64,000 nt of DNA, taken from positions 3,162,001 to 3,226,000 of the forward strand of contig NZ_CP094459.1 in assembly GCF_022809715.1 (NCBI RefSeq), written 5' to 3'. Made by a program: the position numbers and the translations under genes. Origin of the DNA: Burkholderia pyrrocinia. Lineage in GTDB: Bacteria; Pseudomonadota; Gammaproteobacteria; Burkholderiales; Burkholderiaceae. This document shows, piece after piece, positions 26,624 to 36,177 of the stretch. Under the pieces are notes generated by a model. That model was not told where the DNA came from. It searched no databases and saw nothing but the letters and a program-made list of their open reading frames with translations. The number at the start of each line of letters is the position of its first letter. Within the stretch, counting starts at the first letter, position 1.

Positions 26624-27283
26624 ATGAGCAGGCTGCTGTCCATCGCGCGCGGCGTCGCGGGGGTCGGCGCCGTGGCGGCCTACCAGGCCGGCGCGCACTA
26701 CGCTGCCGCGACACCCGGCGCGCACGGCTTCGGCCTCGCGATGGCGCTCGTGCCGCCGCTGCTGCTCGCGCTCGGCGCGGCGCTGCGCTCGCCGCGACGT
26801 GCATGGTTCGTGCCGGCGTGGCTGCTGGCCGCCGCCGCACTGTGGGCCGCGCGCGCGCCGCTCGCGCAGCACTTCGAATGGGGCCTATATCTGGAACACG
26901 CGAGCTTCAACGTCGCGATGGCGCTGCTGTTCGGCCGCACGCTCGCGGCAGGCGAGGTGCCGCTGTGCACGCGCTTCGCGACGATGGTCCACGGCCACGG
27001 CGCGGTCACGCCGGCCATTGCGCGCTATACGCGGCAGATCACGCTCGCGTGGACGCTGTTCTTCGTCGCGATCGCCGCCGTGTCGACGCTGCTGTTCGCG
27101 ACCGCGCCGATCGTCACGTGGTCGACGTTCGCGAACTACCTGTCGCTGCCGCTCGTCGCCGTGATGTTCGCCGCCGAGCATGCCTGCCGGCGCTTCGCGC
27201 TGCCGCACGAGCCGCGGCCGCGAATGATCGAAGCCGTGCGCGCGTATCGCGCGACAACCCACGCGTCGCAGGCGTCACGATGA
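26624..27283 (+). CDS. COG4648-type integral membrane protein of the aryl-polyene locus
   Basis: The 219-residue protein has about six hydrophobic segments (for example residues 36-53, 60-78, 140-160 and 165-185) separated by short basic loops. Proteins of this type recur in aryl-polyene clusters and their function is unknown; a role in membrane handling of the lipid product is inferred only from context. ACGGAGG lies 6 bases before the ATG. It opens the right arm, 65 bases ahead of the AMP-ligase gene. Confidence 0.82.
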   Translation: MSRLLSIARGVAGVGAVAAYQAGAHYAAATPGAHGFGLAMALVPPLLLALGAALRSPRRAWFVPAWLLAAAALWAARAPLAQHFEWGLYLEHASFNVAMALLFGRTLAAGEVPLCTRFATMVHGHGAVTPAIARYTRQITLAWTLFFVAIAAVSTLLFATAPIVTWSTFANYLSLPLVAVMFAAEHACRRFALPHEPRPRMIEAVRAYRATTHASQASR

Positions 27284-27347
27284 ATTCACGGCCGGCGCGG
27301 CGCCGCAATGCGGCCGCGCCGGCCTTCGCTCCCGTTTTTACCGATTT

Positions 27348-29102
27348 ATGCCGACTCACCCGCTGGTATTCCATTCGTCGCCGGACCAGACGATCGCCTG
27401 GCGCGACGGTGCGCCCGTCACCGTGCGCGCGTTCGTCGCCGACGTCGCGCGCGTGGCCGCCGCGCTGCCCGCCGGCGGCCACGTGTTCAACGTGTGCCGC
27501 GACCGCTACCGTTTCGCGGTCAGCCTGTGCGCGGCGCTCGTCTCCGGCAGGGTCAGCCTGCTGCCGTCGACGCACACGCCGGAAATGGTCCGCCAGCTCG
27601 CGTCGTTCGCGCCCGATGCGTTCTGCCTGCACGACGCGCCCGACTGCGCGATCGACCTGCCGCGCTTCGCGTATCCCGACGCCGCCCCCGGCGACCTCGC
27701 CGACGATGCGCCGTTCGCCGTGCCGCAGATCGATGCGGCGCGGATCATGGCGTACGTGTTCACGTCCGGTTCGACCGGCGCGCCGGTGCCGCACCGCAAG
27801 ACCTGGGGCTTCCTGGTCGGTTGCGTGCGCGCGGCGGCCGACCGCCTCGGGCTGCTCGACGGTCGCGCGGCCACGCTGATCGGCACGGTGCCCGCGCAGC
27901 ACATGTACGGCTTCGAATCGACGGTGCTGCTCGCGCTGATCGGCGGCCTCGCGTTCAGCAATCGCCAGCCGTTCTACCCGGTCGACATTCGCGACGAACT
28001 CGATGCGATCCCGCAGCCGCGCGTGCTCGTCACGTCGCCGATCCACCTACGCGCGCTGCTGTCGGCCGGCCATGCACTACCGCGCGCGGCGCTCGTGCTG
28101 TCGGCCACCGCGCCGCTGTCGGAAAAGCTCGCATGCGAAGCCGAGGCCGCGCTCGACGCACCGCTCGTCGAGATCTACGGCAGCACCGAGACCGGCCAGA
28201 TCGCGACCCGCCGCACGTCGCAGGGCGCAGCGTGGCAGCTGTTCCCGGGCATCCGGCTCGACGCGCGCGACGAGCCCGCAAGCGACCACACGGGCGACGA
28301 CGGCGGGCCGACCGTCTGGGTGTCGGGCGGACACGTCGAGGCGCCCGTGCCGATGGGCGATGCGCTCGAACTGCTCGGCGACGGCCGCTTCCTGCTGCAC
28401 GGCCGCAAGGCCGATCTCGTCAACATCGCCGGCAAGCGCACGTCGCTCGCGTACCTGAACCATCAACTCAACGCGATTCCGGATGTAGTCGACGGCGTGT
28501 TCTTCATGCCCGACGAAACCGCGGCCGCGCACGCCGACACCGGCCTCGAACCGGTCACGCGCCTCGTCGCGCTCGTCGTCGCGCCGACGCTCGCTGCCGC
28601 CGATCTGCAGCGCGCGCTACGCGAGCGGATCGATCCCGCGTTCATGCCGCGCCCGCTCATGTTCGTCGATGCGCTGCCGCGCAACGAAACGGGCAAGCTG
28701 CCGCGCGACGTGCTGGCCGCGCTCGTTGCACGACACCCGCGCGCCGCGACCGCACCGCTGCCCGCACGCGACGCGGCCGACGCACCCGCGCTCGCGTTCA
28801 CGATTCCCGCCGACCATCCGGCGCTGCCCGGCCACTTCCCCGGCCATCCGGTCGTGCCGGGCGTCGTGCTGCTCGATCACGCGATCCACGCGATCGGCGC
28901 GGCGCTGAACCGCCCGATGCACGCTTGGCGGCTCGGCTCCGCGAAATTCCTGAGCCCGGTCGCGCCCGGCGAGCCGCTCGATCTCGCGTTCGACGCCTCG
29001 GCCAGCGGCGCGATCCGCTTCACGCTGCGCGCCGGGTCGCGCGATGTCGCGACCGGCGTGCTGTCCGTGCCGCCGGCCGTGCAGGACGGTGCCCAGCCAT
29101 GA
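27348..29102 (+). CDS. AMP-dependent ligase fused to a hotdog (FabA/FabZ-like) dehydratase
   Basis: Residues 1-480 form an acyl-activating enzyme: TSGSTG at 139-144, EIYGSTETGQ near 280, HGRKADLVNIAGKR near 350 and the catalytic Lys in NETGKLPR near 450. Residues about 486-584 form a hotdog domain with HFPGHPVVPGV at 496-506, as in 3-hydroxyacyl-ACP dehydratases. The ligase would load the aryl starter onto ACP and the dehydratase would make double bonds; E. coli-type clusters encode these as separate proteins. No strong ribosome binding site is seen. The stop overlaps the next start by four bases. Confidence 0.9.
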   Translation: MPTHPLVFHSSPDQTIAWRDGAPVTVRAFVADVARVAAALPAGGHVFNVCRDRYRFAVSLCAALVSGRVSLLPSTHTPEMVRQLASFAPDAFCLHDAPDCAIDLPRFAYPDAAPGDLADDAPFAVPQIDAARIMAYVFTSGSTGAPVPHRKTWGFLVGCVRAAADRLGLLDGRAATLIGTVPAQHMYGFESTVLLALIGGLAFSNRQPFYPVDIRDELDAIPQPRVLVTSPIHLRALLSAGHALPRAALVLSATAPLSEKLACEAEAALDAPLVEIYGSTETGQIATRRTSQGAAWQLFPGIRLDARDEPASDHTGDDGGPTVWVSGGHVEAPVPMGDALELLGDGRFLLHGRKADLVNIAGKRTSLAYLNHQLNAIPDVVDGVFFMPDETAAAHADTGLEPVTRLVALVVAPTLAAADLQRALRERIDPAFMPRPLMFVDALPRNETGKLPRDVLAALVARHPRAATAPLPARDAADAPALAFTIPADHPALPGHFPGHPVVPGVVLLDHAIHAIGAALNRPMHAWRLGSAKFLSPVAPGEPLDLAFDASASGAIRFTLRAGSRDVATGVLSVPPAVQDGAQP

Positions 29103-30076
29103 AGCGCACCGCGTGGGCCGAACGCCAGGAGCGCAGCAACGCGGGATTGCTGCGCGCGATGACGTGGATCTCGCTGCGCTTCGGCCGGCAGCGTGCGCGC
29201 ATCGTGCTGCATCTGATTGCGACGTATTTCGTGCTGTTCTCGCCGGTGGCATGCGCCGCGTCGCGCGACTACCTGCGTCGCGTGCTCGGCCGCCCCGCAC
29301 GCTGGCGCGACGTGTACCGGCACGTGTTCACGTTCGCGGCGACGATCCACGACCGCATCTATCTGATGAACGGGCGCTTCGACCTGTTCGACATCCGGCT
29401 GCACGGCGAAACGCTCGTCGACGATGCGCTCGCGGGCGGACGCGGCGCGTTCCTGATGGGTGCGCACCTCGGCAGCTTCGAGGTCGTGCGCGCGATCGGC
29501 CGCACGCACCCGGACCTGCGCGTCGTCGTCACGATGTACGAGAACAATGCGCGCAAGATCAACGCGACGCTCGCCGCGGTGAATCCGGCCGCGACGCCGG
29601 AAGTGATTCCGCTCGGGCAGGTCGACTCGATGCTAAAGGTGCGCGAGCGCCTCGACGCGAACTGCATGGTCGGCATGCTCGCCGACCGCACGCTGCGCGA
29701 CGACGCGGCCGCGTCGCTGCGGCGGCTGCCGCTGCTCGGCGCGCCGGCCGCGTTCCCGCTCGGGCCGCTCTACATGGCCGCGATGCTGCGACGCCCGGTG
29801 ATCTTCATGACGGGCCTCTATCGCGACGGCAATCGCTACGACGTGCACTTCGAGACGCTCGCCGATTTCTCCGACGTGCGGCGCGACGCACGCGCGGCGG
29901 CCGTCGACGCGGCACTCGCGCGCTACGTCGCGCTGCTCGACAAGTACTGCCGAGCAGCGCCGTACAACTGGTTCAACTATTTCGATTTCTGGCAAGTCGG
30001 CGACGCCGCGGCCGCGCGCCGCGACGCTGCGCGCGCCGCTGCCGACCTGCCCGCCACGAGGGATTCCGACGCATGA
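29099..30076 (+). CDS. LpxL/HtrB-like acyltransferase of the aryl-polyene locus
   Basis: The 325-residue protein belongs to the lipid A acyltransferase superfamily. The HxxxxE-type catalytic motif is HLGSFE near residue 122. The C-terminal part (YNWFNYFDFW) is typical of the group found in polyene loci. It has an N-terminal hydrophobic segment and should act at the inner membrane, joining the polyene acyl chain to a lipid head. It overlaps both neighbours by four bases (ATGA). Confidence 0.9.
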   Translation: MKRTAWAERQERSNAGLLRAMTWISLRFGRQRARIVLHLIATYFVLFSPVACAASRDYLRRVLGRPARWRDVYRHVFTFAATIHDRIYLMNGRFDLFDIRLHGETLVDDALAGGRGAFLMGAHLGSFEVVRAIGRTHPDLRVVVTMYENNARKINATLAAVNPAATPEVIPLGQVDSMLKVRERLDANCMVGMLADRTLRDDAAASLRRLPLLGAPAAFPLGPLYMAAMLRRPVIFMTGLYRDGNRYDVHFETLADFSDVRRDARAAAVDAALARYVALLDKYCRAAPYNWFNYFDFWQVGDAAAARRDAARAAADLPATRDSDA

Positions 30077-30729
30077 CCGCCGTTCGCCGCTTCCTGCTCC
30101 CGTTCCCGCTCGCGCTCGCGCTCGCGCTGCACCGCGGCGCCCGCTTGCTCGCCGCAACCGCCGCCGCGATCGCACTGGCCGTGCCCGCGGCGCAGGCAGC
30201 CGACGCGGCGTCGGCCTGGAACCTCGACCGGCTGATGTCGACGCTCGCGCAGCACAAGTCGGGGCGTGCGACGTTCACCGAAACGAAGTACCTGTCGATC
30301 GCCACGCAGCCGGTCGAATCGTCCGGCGAACTCGTGTTCGTCGCGCCCGATCATCTGGAAAAGCACACGCTGAGCCCGAAGCCCGAGCACCTCGTCGTCG
30401 ACGGCGACATGCTCACCGTCGAGCGCAACAACCGCAAGTACACGCTCGCGCTCGCGCGCTATCCGGAACTCGGCGCATTCATCGACAGCATCCGCGCGAC
30501 GCTCGCCGGCAACCGCTTCGCGCTCGAGCAGGTGTACAAGGTCGCGCTCGCCGGGCGCGGCGACGACTGGACGCTGACGCTCACGCCGCTCGACTCGCGG
30601 ATGCTGAAGGTGGTCAGCACGATCACGCTCGACGGCACGCGCGACGTGTTGCGCGGCGTCGCGATCCGGCAGGCCGACGGCGATCATTCGGTGATGCGCC
30701 TGCAACCCGTTCCGGCGAATCCGAACTGA
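30073..30729 (+). CDS. LolA-like periplasmic lipoprotein-carrier-related protein
   Basis: The 218-residue protein has an unusually long signal sequence ending near AVPAAQAA (about residue 43) and a LolA-type fold: SGRATFTETKYL, SGELVFVAPDHLEKHTLSPKPEHLVVDGD. In polyene loci LolA-like proteins are thought to carry the lipid-linked pigment across the periplasm. It overlaps the acyltransferase gene by four bases and the MMPL gene by one (TGATG). Confidence 0.88.
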   Translation: MTAVRRFLLPFPLALALALHRGARLLAATAAAIALAVPAAQAADAASAWNLDRLMSTLAQHKSGRATFTETKYLSIATQPVESSGELVFVAPDHLEKHTLSPKPEHLVVDGDMLTVERNNRKYTLALARYPELGAFIDSIRATLAGNRFALEQVYKVALAGRGDDWTLTLTPLDSRMLKVVSTITLDGTRDVLRGVAIRQADGDHSVMRLQPVPANPN

Positions 30730-33191
30730 TGGACGAACACACGCGCCCTTCATCGTCACCCGTCACGCGCCGCCTGCACGCGTTGCGGCAGCGCGCGGTG
30801 CTCGTGTGGCTGCTCGCGCTCGTCGCGTGCGGCGTCGCGATCGGCCGCGCGCACTTCACGGCCGACCTGTCCGCGTTCCTGCCAAACTCGCCGAGCGCCG
30901 GGCAGCGCGTGCTCGTCGACCAGTTGCGCGACGGCATCGTGTCGCGGCTGATCCTCGTCGCGATCGACGGCGGCGATGCAAGTACGCGCGCCTCAGTGTC
31001 GCGGCGCATCGCCGGCACGCTGCGCACCGATCCGCAGTTCGCGGCGGTTAACAACGGCGAAGCCGCGAACGACGCGCGCGACCGGCAGTTCGTCTTCGAT
31101 CACCGCTACCTGCTGAGCCCGGCGGTCACGCCGCAGCGCTTCAGCGCCGACGGCCTGCATCAGGCGCTCGGCGACAGCCTCGACCTGCTGAGCTCGTCGG
31201 CCGGCCTCATGGCCAAGGCGATGCTGCCGCGCGACCCGACCGGCGAGGTCGCCGCGCTCGTCGACCAGCTCGACAGCGCGGCGCAGCCGGCGAACCGCGA
31301 CGGCGTGTGGGCGTCGCACGACGGTACGCGCGCGGTGCTCGTCGTGCAGACCGCCGCGGCCGGCTCCGACACCGACGCGCAGGCGCGCGCGATCGACACG
31401 GTGCGCCGCGCATTCGCCGCCGCGACGCAGGCCGTGCCGAACGCGGCCGCGACCACGCTCGCGATGACGGGCCCCGGCGTGTTCTCGGTCGACATGCGCG
31501 ACACGATCCGGCACGACGTCGAGCGGCTGTCGACGGCGAGCGTCGTGCTGATCGTCGCGCTGCTGCTGACGCTGTACCGCTCGCCGCGCACGCTCGCGCT
31601 CGGGTTGCTGCCGGTGCTGACGGGCGTCGCGGCCGGGATCGCGGCGGTCAGCGTCGCGTTCGGCACGGTCCACGGGCTGACGCTCGGCTTCGGCACGACG
31701 CTGATCGGCGAAGCCGTCGACTATTCGATCTACCTGTTCGTGCAATCGGCGCAGGCCGGCATGCGCGGCACCGCTCGCCCGGCCGATGCGACGCGCGCAT
31801 GGCTCGCCGCGTACTGGCCGACGATCCGGCTCGGCGTGCTGACGTCCGTGTGCGGTTTCGCGTCGATGCTGTTCTCCGGATTCCCGGGCCTCGTGCAGCT
31901 CGGGCTGTATTCGATCGCCGGGCTGACGGCCGCCGCGCTCGTCACGCGCTTCGTGCTGCCGCACCTGCGCGGCGAGCATGTCGCGATCCGCGACGTGTCG
32001 CGCGTCGGCGCCGTGCTCGCGCGCGCGGCCGACGCCGCGCCGCGGCTGCGCTGGCCGCTCGCCGCACTGGTGGTCGCCGCGTGCGCGACGCTCGTGCTGC
32101 ATCGCGACGGCCTGTGGAGCCGCGAGCTCGCCTCGCTCAGCCCCGTGCCGGCGCGCGCGCAGGCGCTCGACGCGCGGCTGCGCGCCGATGTCGGCGCGCC
32201 CGACGTACGCTACCTCGTCGTGATTTCCGCGCCGACCGAGCAGGCCGCGCTCGAAGGCGCCGAAAAGGTCGCCGCGCAACTGCAGCCGCTCGTCGACCAG
32301 CGCGCGCTCGCGGGTTTCGAAAGCCCCGCGCGCTACCTGCCGAGCGACGCCGCGCAGCGCGCGCGCCAGGCGAGCCTGCCCGATGCGGACGTGCTCGCCG
32401 CGCGAATGCGCGACGCCGTCGCGAACCAGCCGATCGCTGTAAAACCCGACCTGTTCGCGCCGTTCATCGCCGATGTCGAAGCCGCCCGCCACGCGCCGCT
32501 GCTGACGCGCGCGGCGTTGCGCGGCACGTCGATGGCGCTCGCGGTCGATGCGCTGCTGACCGAACGCGACGGCCGCTGGAGCGCGATGCTGCCGCTGCGC
32601 GCGCCGGACGCCGCACGCGCGGCGCAAGGGTTCGACGCAACGCCGATACGCATGACCGTCGCGCAAGCGGGCGTGCCCGATGCGCTGTTCGTCGACATGA
32701 AGGCCGAAGCCGATCGCCTGTACGTGAGCTACGTGCACGAGGACATCCGGCTGTCGCTCGCGGGTTTCGCGGCGATCGCCGTGCTGCTGCTGATCGCGCT
32801 GCGCTCGCCGCGCCGTGCCGTGCGCGCGCTCGCGCCGCTCGTCGCGGCCGTGCTGGTCGTGACGGCCGGCTTCGCGCTCGCCGGCGTGCAGCTGACGATC
32901 CTGCACCTCGTCGGCATGCTCCTGATCGTCGCGGTCGGCTCGAACTACGCGCTGTTCTTCTGCAAGCGCGACGACGCGCAGCCCGTCACGCCGTACACGC
33001 TCGTGTCGCTGCTGATCGCGAACCTCGCGACGGTCGCCGGCTTCGGGCTGCTGGCGCTGTCGCGCGTGCCGCTGCTCGAAACCTTCGGGCTGACCGTCGG
33101 CCCCGGCGCGATGCTCGCGCTCGCGTTCGCGGCGATACTCGCGCCACGCGCCGCGGCAGCCGGCGATCGTCGTCAACGGAGCCAGGCATGA
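30729..33191 (+). CDS. MMPL/RND-family exporter of the aryl-polyene locus
   Basis: The 820-residue inner-membrane protein has the RND/MMPL layout: one N-terminal helix, a periplasmic domain, a helix bundle at about 255-420, a second periplasmic domain and a bundle at about 670-815. It resembles the COG4258 exporters found in aryl-polyene clusters, which probably move the product from the inner membrane to the LolA-like carrier. It overlaps the lolA-like gene by one base and the deacetylase gene by four. Confidence 0.9.
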   Translation: MDEHTRPSSSPVTRRLHALRQRAVLVWLLALVACGVAIGRAHFTADLSAFLPNSPSAGQRVLVDQLRDGIVSRLILVAIDGGDASTRASVSRRIAGTLRTDPQFAAVNNGEAANDARDRQFVFDHRYLLSPAVTPQRFSADGLHQALGDSLDLLSSSAGLMAKAMLPRDPTGEVAALVDQLDSAAQPANRDGVWASHDGTRAVLVVQTAAAGSDTDAQARAIDTVRRAFAAATQAVPNAAATTLAMTGPGVFSVDMRDTIRHDVERLSTASVVLIVALLLTLYRSPRTLALGLLPVLTGVAAGIAAVSVAFGTVHGLTLGFGTTLIGEAVDYSIYLFVQSAQAGMRGTARPADATRAWLAAYWPTIRLGVLTSVCGFASMLFSGFPGLVQLGLYSIAGLTAAALVTRFVLPHLRGEHVAIRDVSRVGAVLARAADAAPRLRWPLAALVVAACATLVLHRDGLWSRELASLSPVPARAQALDARLRADVGAPDVRYLVVISAPTEQAALEGAEKVAAQLQPLVDQRALAGFESPARYLPSDAAQRARQASLPDADVLAARMRDAVANQPIAVKPDLFAPFIADVEAARHAPLLTRAALRGTSMALAVDALLTERDGRWSAMLPLRAPDAARAAQGFDATPIRMTVAQAGVPDALFVDMKAEADRLYVSYVHEDIRLSLAGFAAIAVLLLIALRSPRRAVRALAPLVAAVLVVTAGFALAGVQLTILHLVGMLLIVAVGSNYALFFCKRDDAQPVTPYTLVSLLIANLATVAGFGLLALSRVPLLETFGLTVGPGAMLALAFAAILAPRAAAAGDRRQRSQA

Positions 33192-34078
33192 ACGCACCAT
33201 CGTCCGTTCCGCCTCGACAGCCCGGCCAATCCGGCGTGCGCCGCTGGAAGCCGACGCCGCTGATCGCGGGCACGGTCGCGCTGCACGCGGGCGCGGCCGC
33301 CACCGTCGTCACGCAACCGGCCGCATGGCCGTGGGCCGTCGGCGGCGTGGTCGCGTCGCATCTCGCGCTGACCGCCGCCGGCCTGTGGCCGCGCAGCACG
33401 CTGCTCGGCCCGAACTGGACGCGCCTGCCGGCCGGCGCCGGCCGCCGGATCGCGCTGACGATCGACGACGGCCCGGACCCGGACGTTACGCCGCGCGTGC
33501 TCGACCTGCTCGATCGTTACGACGCGCGCGCGACGTTCTTCTGCATCGGCGATCTCGCGCGCCGTCATCCGCGCTGGATCGAAGCGATCGTCGCGCGCGG
33601 TCACGCGATCGAGAACCACAGCCAGCGGCACCGGCACTCGTTCTCGCTGTCGGGGCCCGCCGCGCTGCGGCGCGAGATCGCGGCCGCGCAGCAGACGCTG
33701 ACCGAGATCGCCGGCACGCGTCCGCTGTTCTTCCGCGCGCCGGCCGGCCTGCGCAATCCGTTTCTCGAACCGGTGCTGTGCGAACTCGGCCTGCAGCTTG
33801 CGAGCTGGACGCGGCGCGGCTTCGACACGCGTGCGCACGACGCCGCGACCGTCACGCGCCGCCTGCTGCACGGCCTCGCACCGCGCGACATCCTGCTGGT
33901 ACACGACGGTCACGCAGCACGCGACGCGCGCGGCGAACCGGTCGTGCTCGACGTACTGCAAGCGGTGCTGCGCGCAGCCGCCGATGCGCAACTGCACTGG
34001 ACCACGCTGCGCGCGGCGCTCGCGCCCGAACCGCCCGGCCAGCCGGGCGTTCCGGCACCCCCGTTTGATAAAATCTGA
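33188..34078 (+). CDS. Membrane-anchored polysaccharide deacetylase-like protein (NodB homology domain)
   Basis: The 296-residue protein has two hydrophobic segments in its first 70 residues and then a NodB domain: LTIDDGPDPDVTP (about residue 90) with the DD metal/base pair, HSQRHRHS, RAPAGLRNP and LLVHDGHA near the C-terminus. These carry all five family motifs, so it may be active. The substrate could be a sugar on the polyene-lipid or an envelope glycan; only context supports the first. It starts in ATGA overlap with the MMPL gene. Confidence 0.85.
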   Translation: MNAPSSVPPRQPGQSGVRRWKPTPLIAGTVALHAGAAATVVTQPAAWPWAVGGVVASHLALTAAGLWPRSTLLGPNWTRLPAGAGRRIALTIDDGPDPDVTPRVLDLLDRYDARATFFCIGDLARRHPRWIEAIVARGHAIENHSQRHRHSFSLSGPAALRREIAAAQQTLTEIAGTRPLFFRAPAGLRNPFLEPVLCELGLQLASWTRRGFDTRAHDAATVTRRLLHGLAPRDILLVHDGHAARDARGEPVVLDVLQAVLRAAADAQLHWTTLRAALAPEPPGQPGVPAPPFDKI

Positions 34079-34141
34079 ACTTGAACGGCGCGCCTGCCAG
34101 CCCTGCTGCGGCACCCGTTCCGGCCACCGGATGCGACCCTC

Positions 34142-35353
34142 GTGAAACCTCTCCTGCTCTCGCACTTCACCGCCACCAGCTGCATCGGCCGCGGCCTCGA
34201 TGCGACCCTCGACGCGCTGCGCAATGCCCGCGGCGGGCTCGCGCCGTGCGACTTCGAGCGTGCGGATCTCGACACGTGGATCGGCGCGGTGGACGGCGTC
34301 GACGAGCAACCCGTGCGCGCGGACCTCGCCGACTTCGAGTGCCGCAACAACCGCCTCGCGCAGCTCGCTCTCACGCAGGACGGCTTCGACGCCCGCGTCG
34401 CGGCGGCCGTCGCGCGCCACGGCGCGGCGCGCGTCGGCGTGTTCATCGGCACGAGCACGGCCGGCATCCTCGAGACCGAACGCGCGTACCAGCATCGAGA
34501 TCCGGCGAGCGGCGCGCTGCCCACCGACTTCCACTATGCGAACACGCACAACCCGTATTCGGTGGCTGCGTTCGTGCGCACGTATTTCGCGCTGCGCGGG
34601 CCGGCGATGGCGATCTCGTCCGCGTGCTCGTCCGGCGCGAAGGTATTCGGCTCCGCGCGCCGCATGATCGAGGCCGGGTTGATCGACGCGGCCGTCGTCG
34701 GCGGCGTCGATTCGCTGTGCCTGACGACGCTGTACGGCTTCAACTCGCTCGAACTGCTGTCGCGCCTACCGTGCCGGCCGTTCGACGTTGCGCGCGACGG
34801 CATCTCGATCGGCGAGGCCGCGGCATTCGCGCTCGTCGAACGCGTGCCCGAACCGCCCGGCGCGCTCGACGGCAACGCGGTCCTGCTGCTCGGCATCGGC
34901 GAATCGAGCGACGCGCACCACATGTCGTCGCCGCATCCGGACGGGCTCGGCGCGCGAGTCGCGATCGAGCAGGCGCTCGCGTCCGCGGGCCTCGACGCGA
35001 ACGACATCGATTACGTGAACCTGCACGGCACCGCAACGCCGAGCAACGACGCGGCCGAAAGCCGCGCGGTCGGCGCGCTGCTCGCGCGCACGCCGTGCAG
35101 CTCGACGAAGGGCGCGACCGGCCACACGCTCGGCGCGGCCGGCGCGCTCGAAGCGGTCGTCGCCGCGCTCGCGCTGCGCGAGCAGTTCGTGCCGGCCGGC
35201 GTCAACACGACGCAGCCCGACCCGGCGCTCGCCGCCGACTACGTGCTCGCGAGCCGCGATACGCGCGTGCGCACCGTGCTCTCCAATTCGTTCGGCTTCG
35301 GCGGCACGAATTGCAGCCTGATCCTCGGCCGCGCCGGCCACGTACGCCGTTGA
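34142..35353 (+). CDS. Beta-ketoacyl-ACP synthase (KAS II-like) of the aryl-polyene locus
   Basis: The 403-residue condensing enzyme has the full Cys-His-His triad: C162 in SSACSSG, H295 in NLHGTATPSND and H328 in KGATGHTLG. GFGGTN near the C-terminus completes the family set. It should perform the repeated malonyl condensations of the polyene chain. The start codon is GTG with no strong ribosome binding site and a 63-base gap before it, the largest gap inside the right arm after the first gene. It pairs with the chain-length-factor-like protein encoded 8 bases downstream. Confidence 0.92.
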   Translation: MKPLLLSHFTATSCIGRGLDATLDALRNARGGLAPCDFERADLDTWIGAVDGVDEQPVRADLADFECRNNRLAQLALTQDGFDARVAAAVARHGAARVGVFIGTSTAGILETERAYQHRDPASGALPTDFHYANTHNPYSVAAFVRTYFALRGPAMAISSACSSGAKVFGSARRMIEAGLIDAAVVGGVDSLCLTTLYGFNSLELLSRLPCRPFDVARDGISIGEAAAFALVERVPEPPGALDGNAVLLLGIGESSDAHHMSSPHPDGLGARVAIEQALASAGLDANDIDYVNLHGTATPSNDAAESRAVGALLARTPCSSTKGATGHTLGAAGALEAVVAALALREQFVPAGVNTTQPDPALAADYVLASRDTRVRTVLSNSFGFGGTNCSLILGRAGHVRR

Positions 35354-35361
35354 GGCCCGAC

Positions 35362-36177
35362 ATGACGCTCATCGCCTTCATCGAAAGCATCGGTCTCGTC
35401 GGGCCGGGCTTGAACGACTGGCCGCACGCGGCCGACGTGCTCGCGGGCCGCGCGGCCTATGCGAGCGCACGCACCGTGCTGCCGCCGCCGGCCGGCCTGC
35501 CGTCGGCCGAGCGGCGCCGCACGGGCCCCGTCGTGCGCGTCGCGCTCGCGGTCGGCCATGAAGCGGTCGCCGCGAGCGGACGCGATGCGGCCACGCTCGC
35601 GACCGTGTTCAGCGCGTCCGGCGGCGACGGCCAGAACTGCCACGCGATCTGCGAAACCCTCGCCGGCGACGATCGCCAGCTGTCGCCGACGCGCTTCCAC
35701 AACTCCGTGCACAACGCGCCGGCCGGCTACTGGAGCATCGCGACCCGCGCGATGGCGACGTCGAACGTGCTGTGCGCGCACGACGGCAGCTTTGCCGCGG
35801 GCCTGCTCGAGAGCCTGTGCCAGGTCGCGGTCGATCGCATACCGACCCTGCTGATCGCGTACGACACCGACTATCCGGAACCGCTGCGCACGGTGCGGCC
35901 GATCGACGACGCATTCGGCGTCGCGCTCGTATTCGCGCCGGAAGCGAGCGCGCGCACGCTCGCCCGCATCGACGTGCAGCTCACCGACGCGCCCGCCACG
36001 ACGCTCGCGAATGCCGAGCTCGACGCACTGCGCGCCGGCAATCCGGCCGCACGCGTGCTGCCGCTGCTCGATGCGCTGGCTGCACGGCGTTCGACGCGCG
36101 TCGTGCTCGACTACCTGGCCGATACGCGCGTGCAGGTCGACATCGCGATGCCGGACGCCTTCGCGGAGCGCACGTGA
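35362..36177 (+). CDS. Ketosynthase-like chain length factor (beta-ketoacyl synthase N-terminal family)
   Basis: The 271-residue protein corresponds to the N-terminal half of a ketosynthase only. The region FHNSVHNAPAGYWSIA and LCAHDGSFAAGLLES match the family found beside the full ketosynthase in aryl-polyene loci, but the C-terminal catalytic histidine motifs are missing. In known systems the homologue (ApeC) pairs with the active synthase and sets chain length. GAGG precedes the ATG by 7 bases. It overlaps the next gene by one base. Confidence 0.88.
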   Translation: MTLIAFIESIGLVGPGLNDWPHAADVLAGRAAYASARTVLPPPAGLPSAERRRTGPVVRVALAVGHEAVAASGRDAATLATVFSASGGDGQNCHAICETLAGDDRQLSPTRFHNSVHNAPAGYWSIATRAMATSNVLCAHDGSFAAGLLESLCQVAVDRIPTLLIAYDTDYPEPLRTVRPIDDAFGVALVFAPEASARTLARIDVQLTDAPATTLANAELDALRAGNPAARVLPLLDALAARRSTRVVLDYLADTRVQVDIAMPDAFAERT

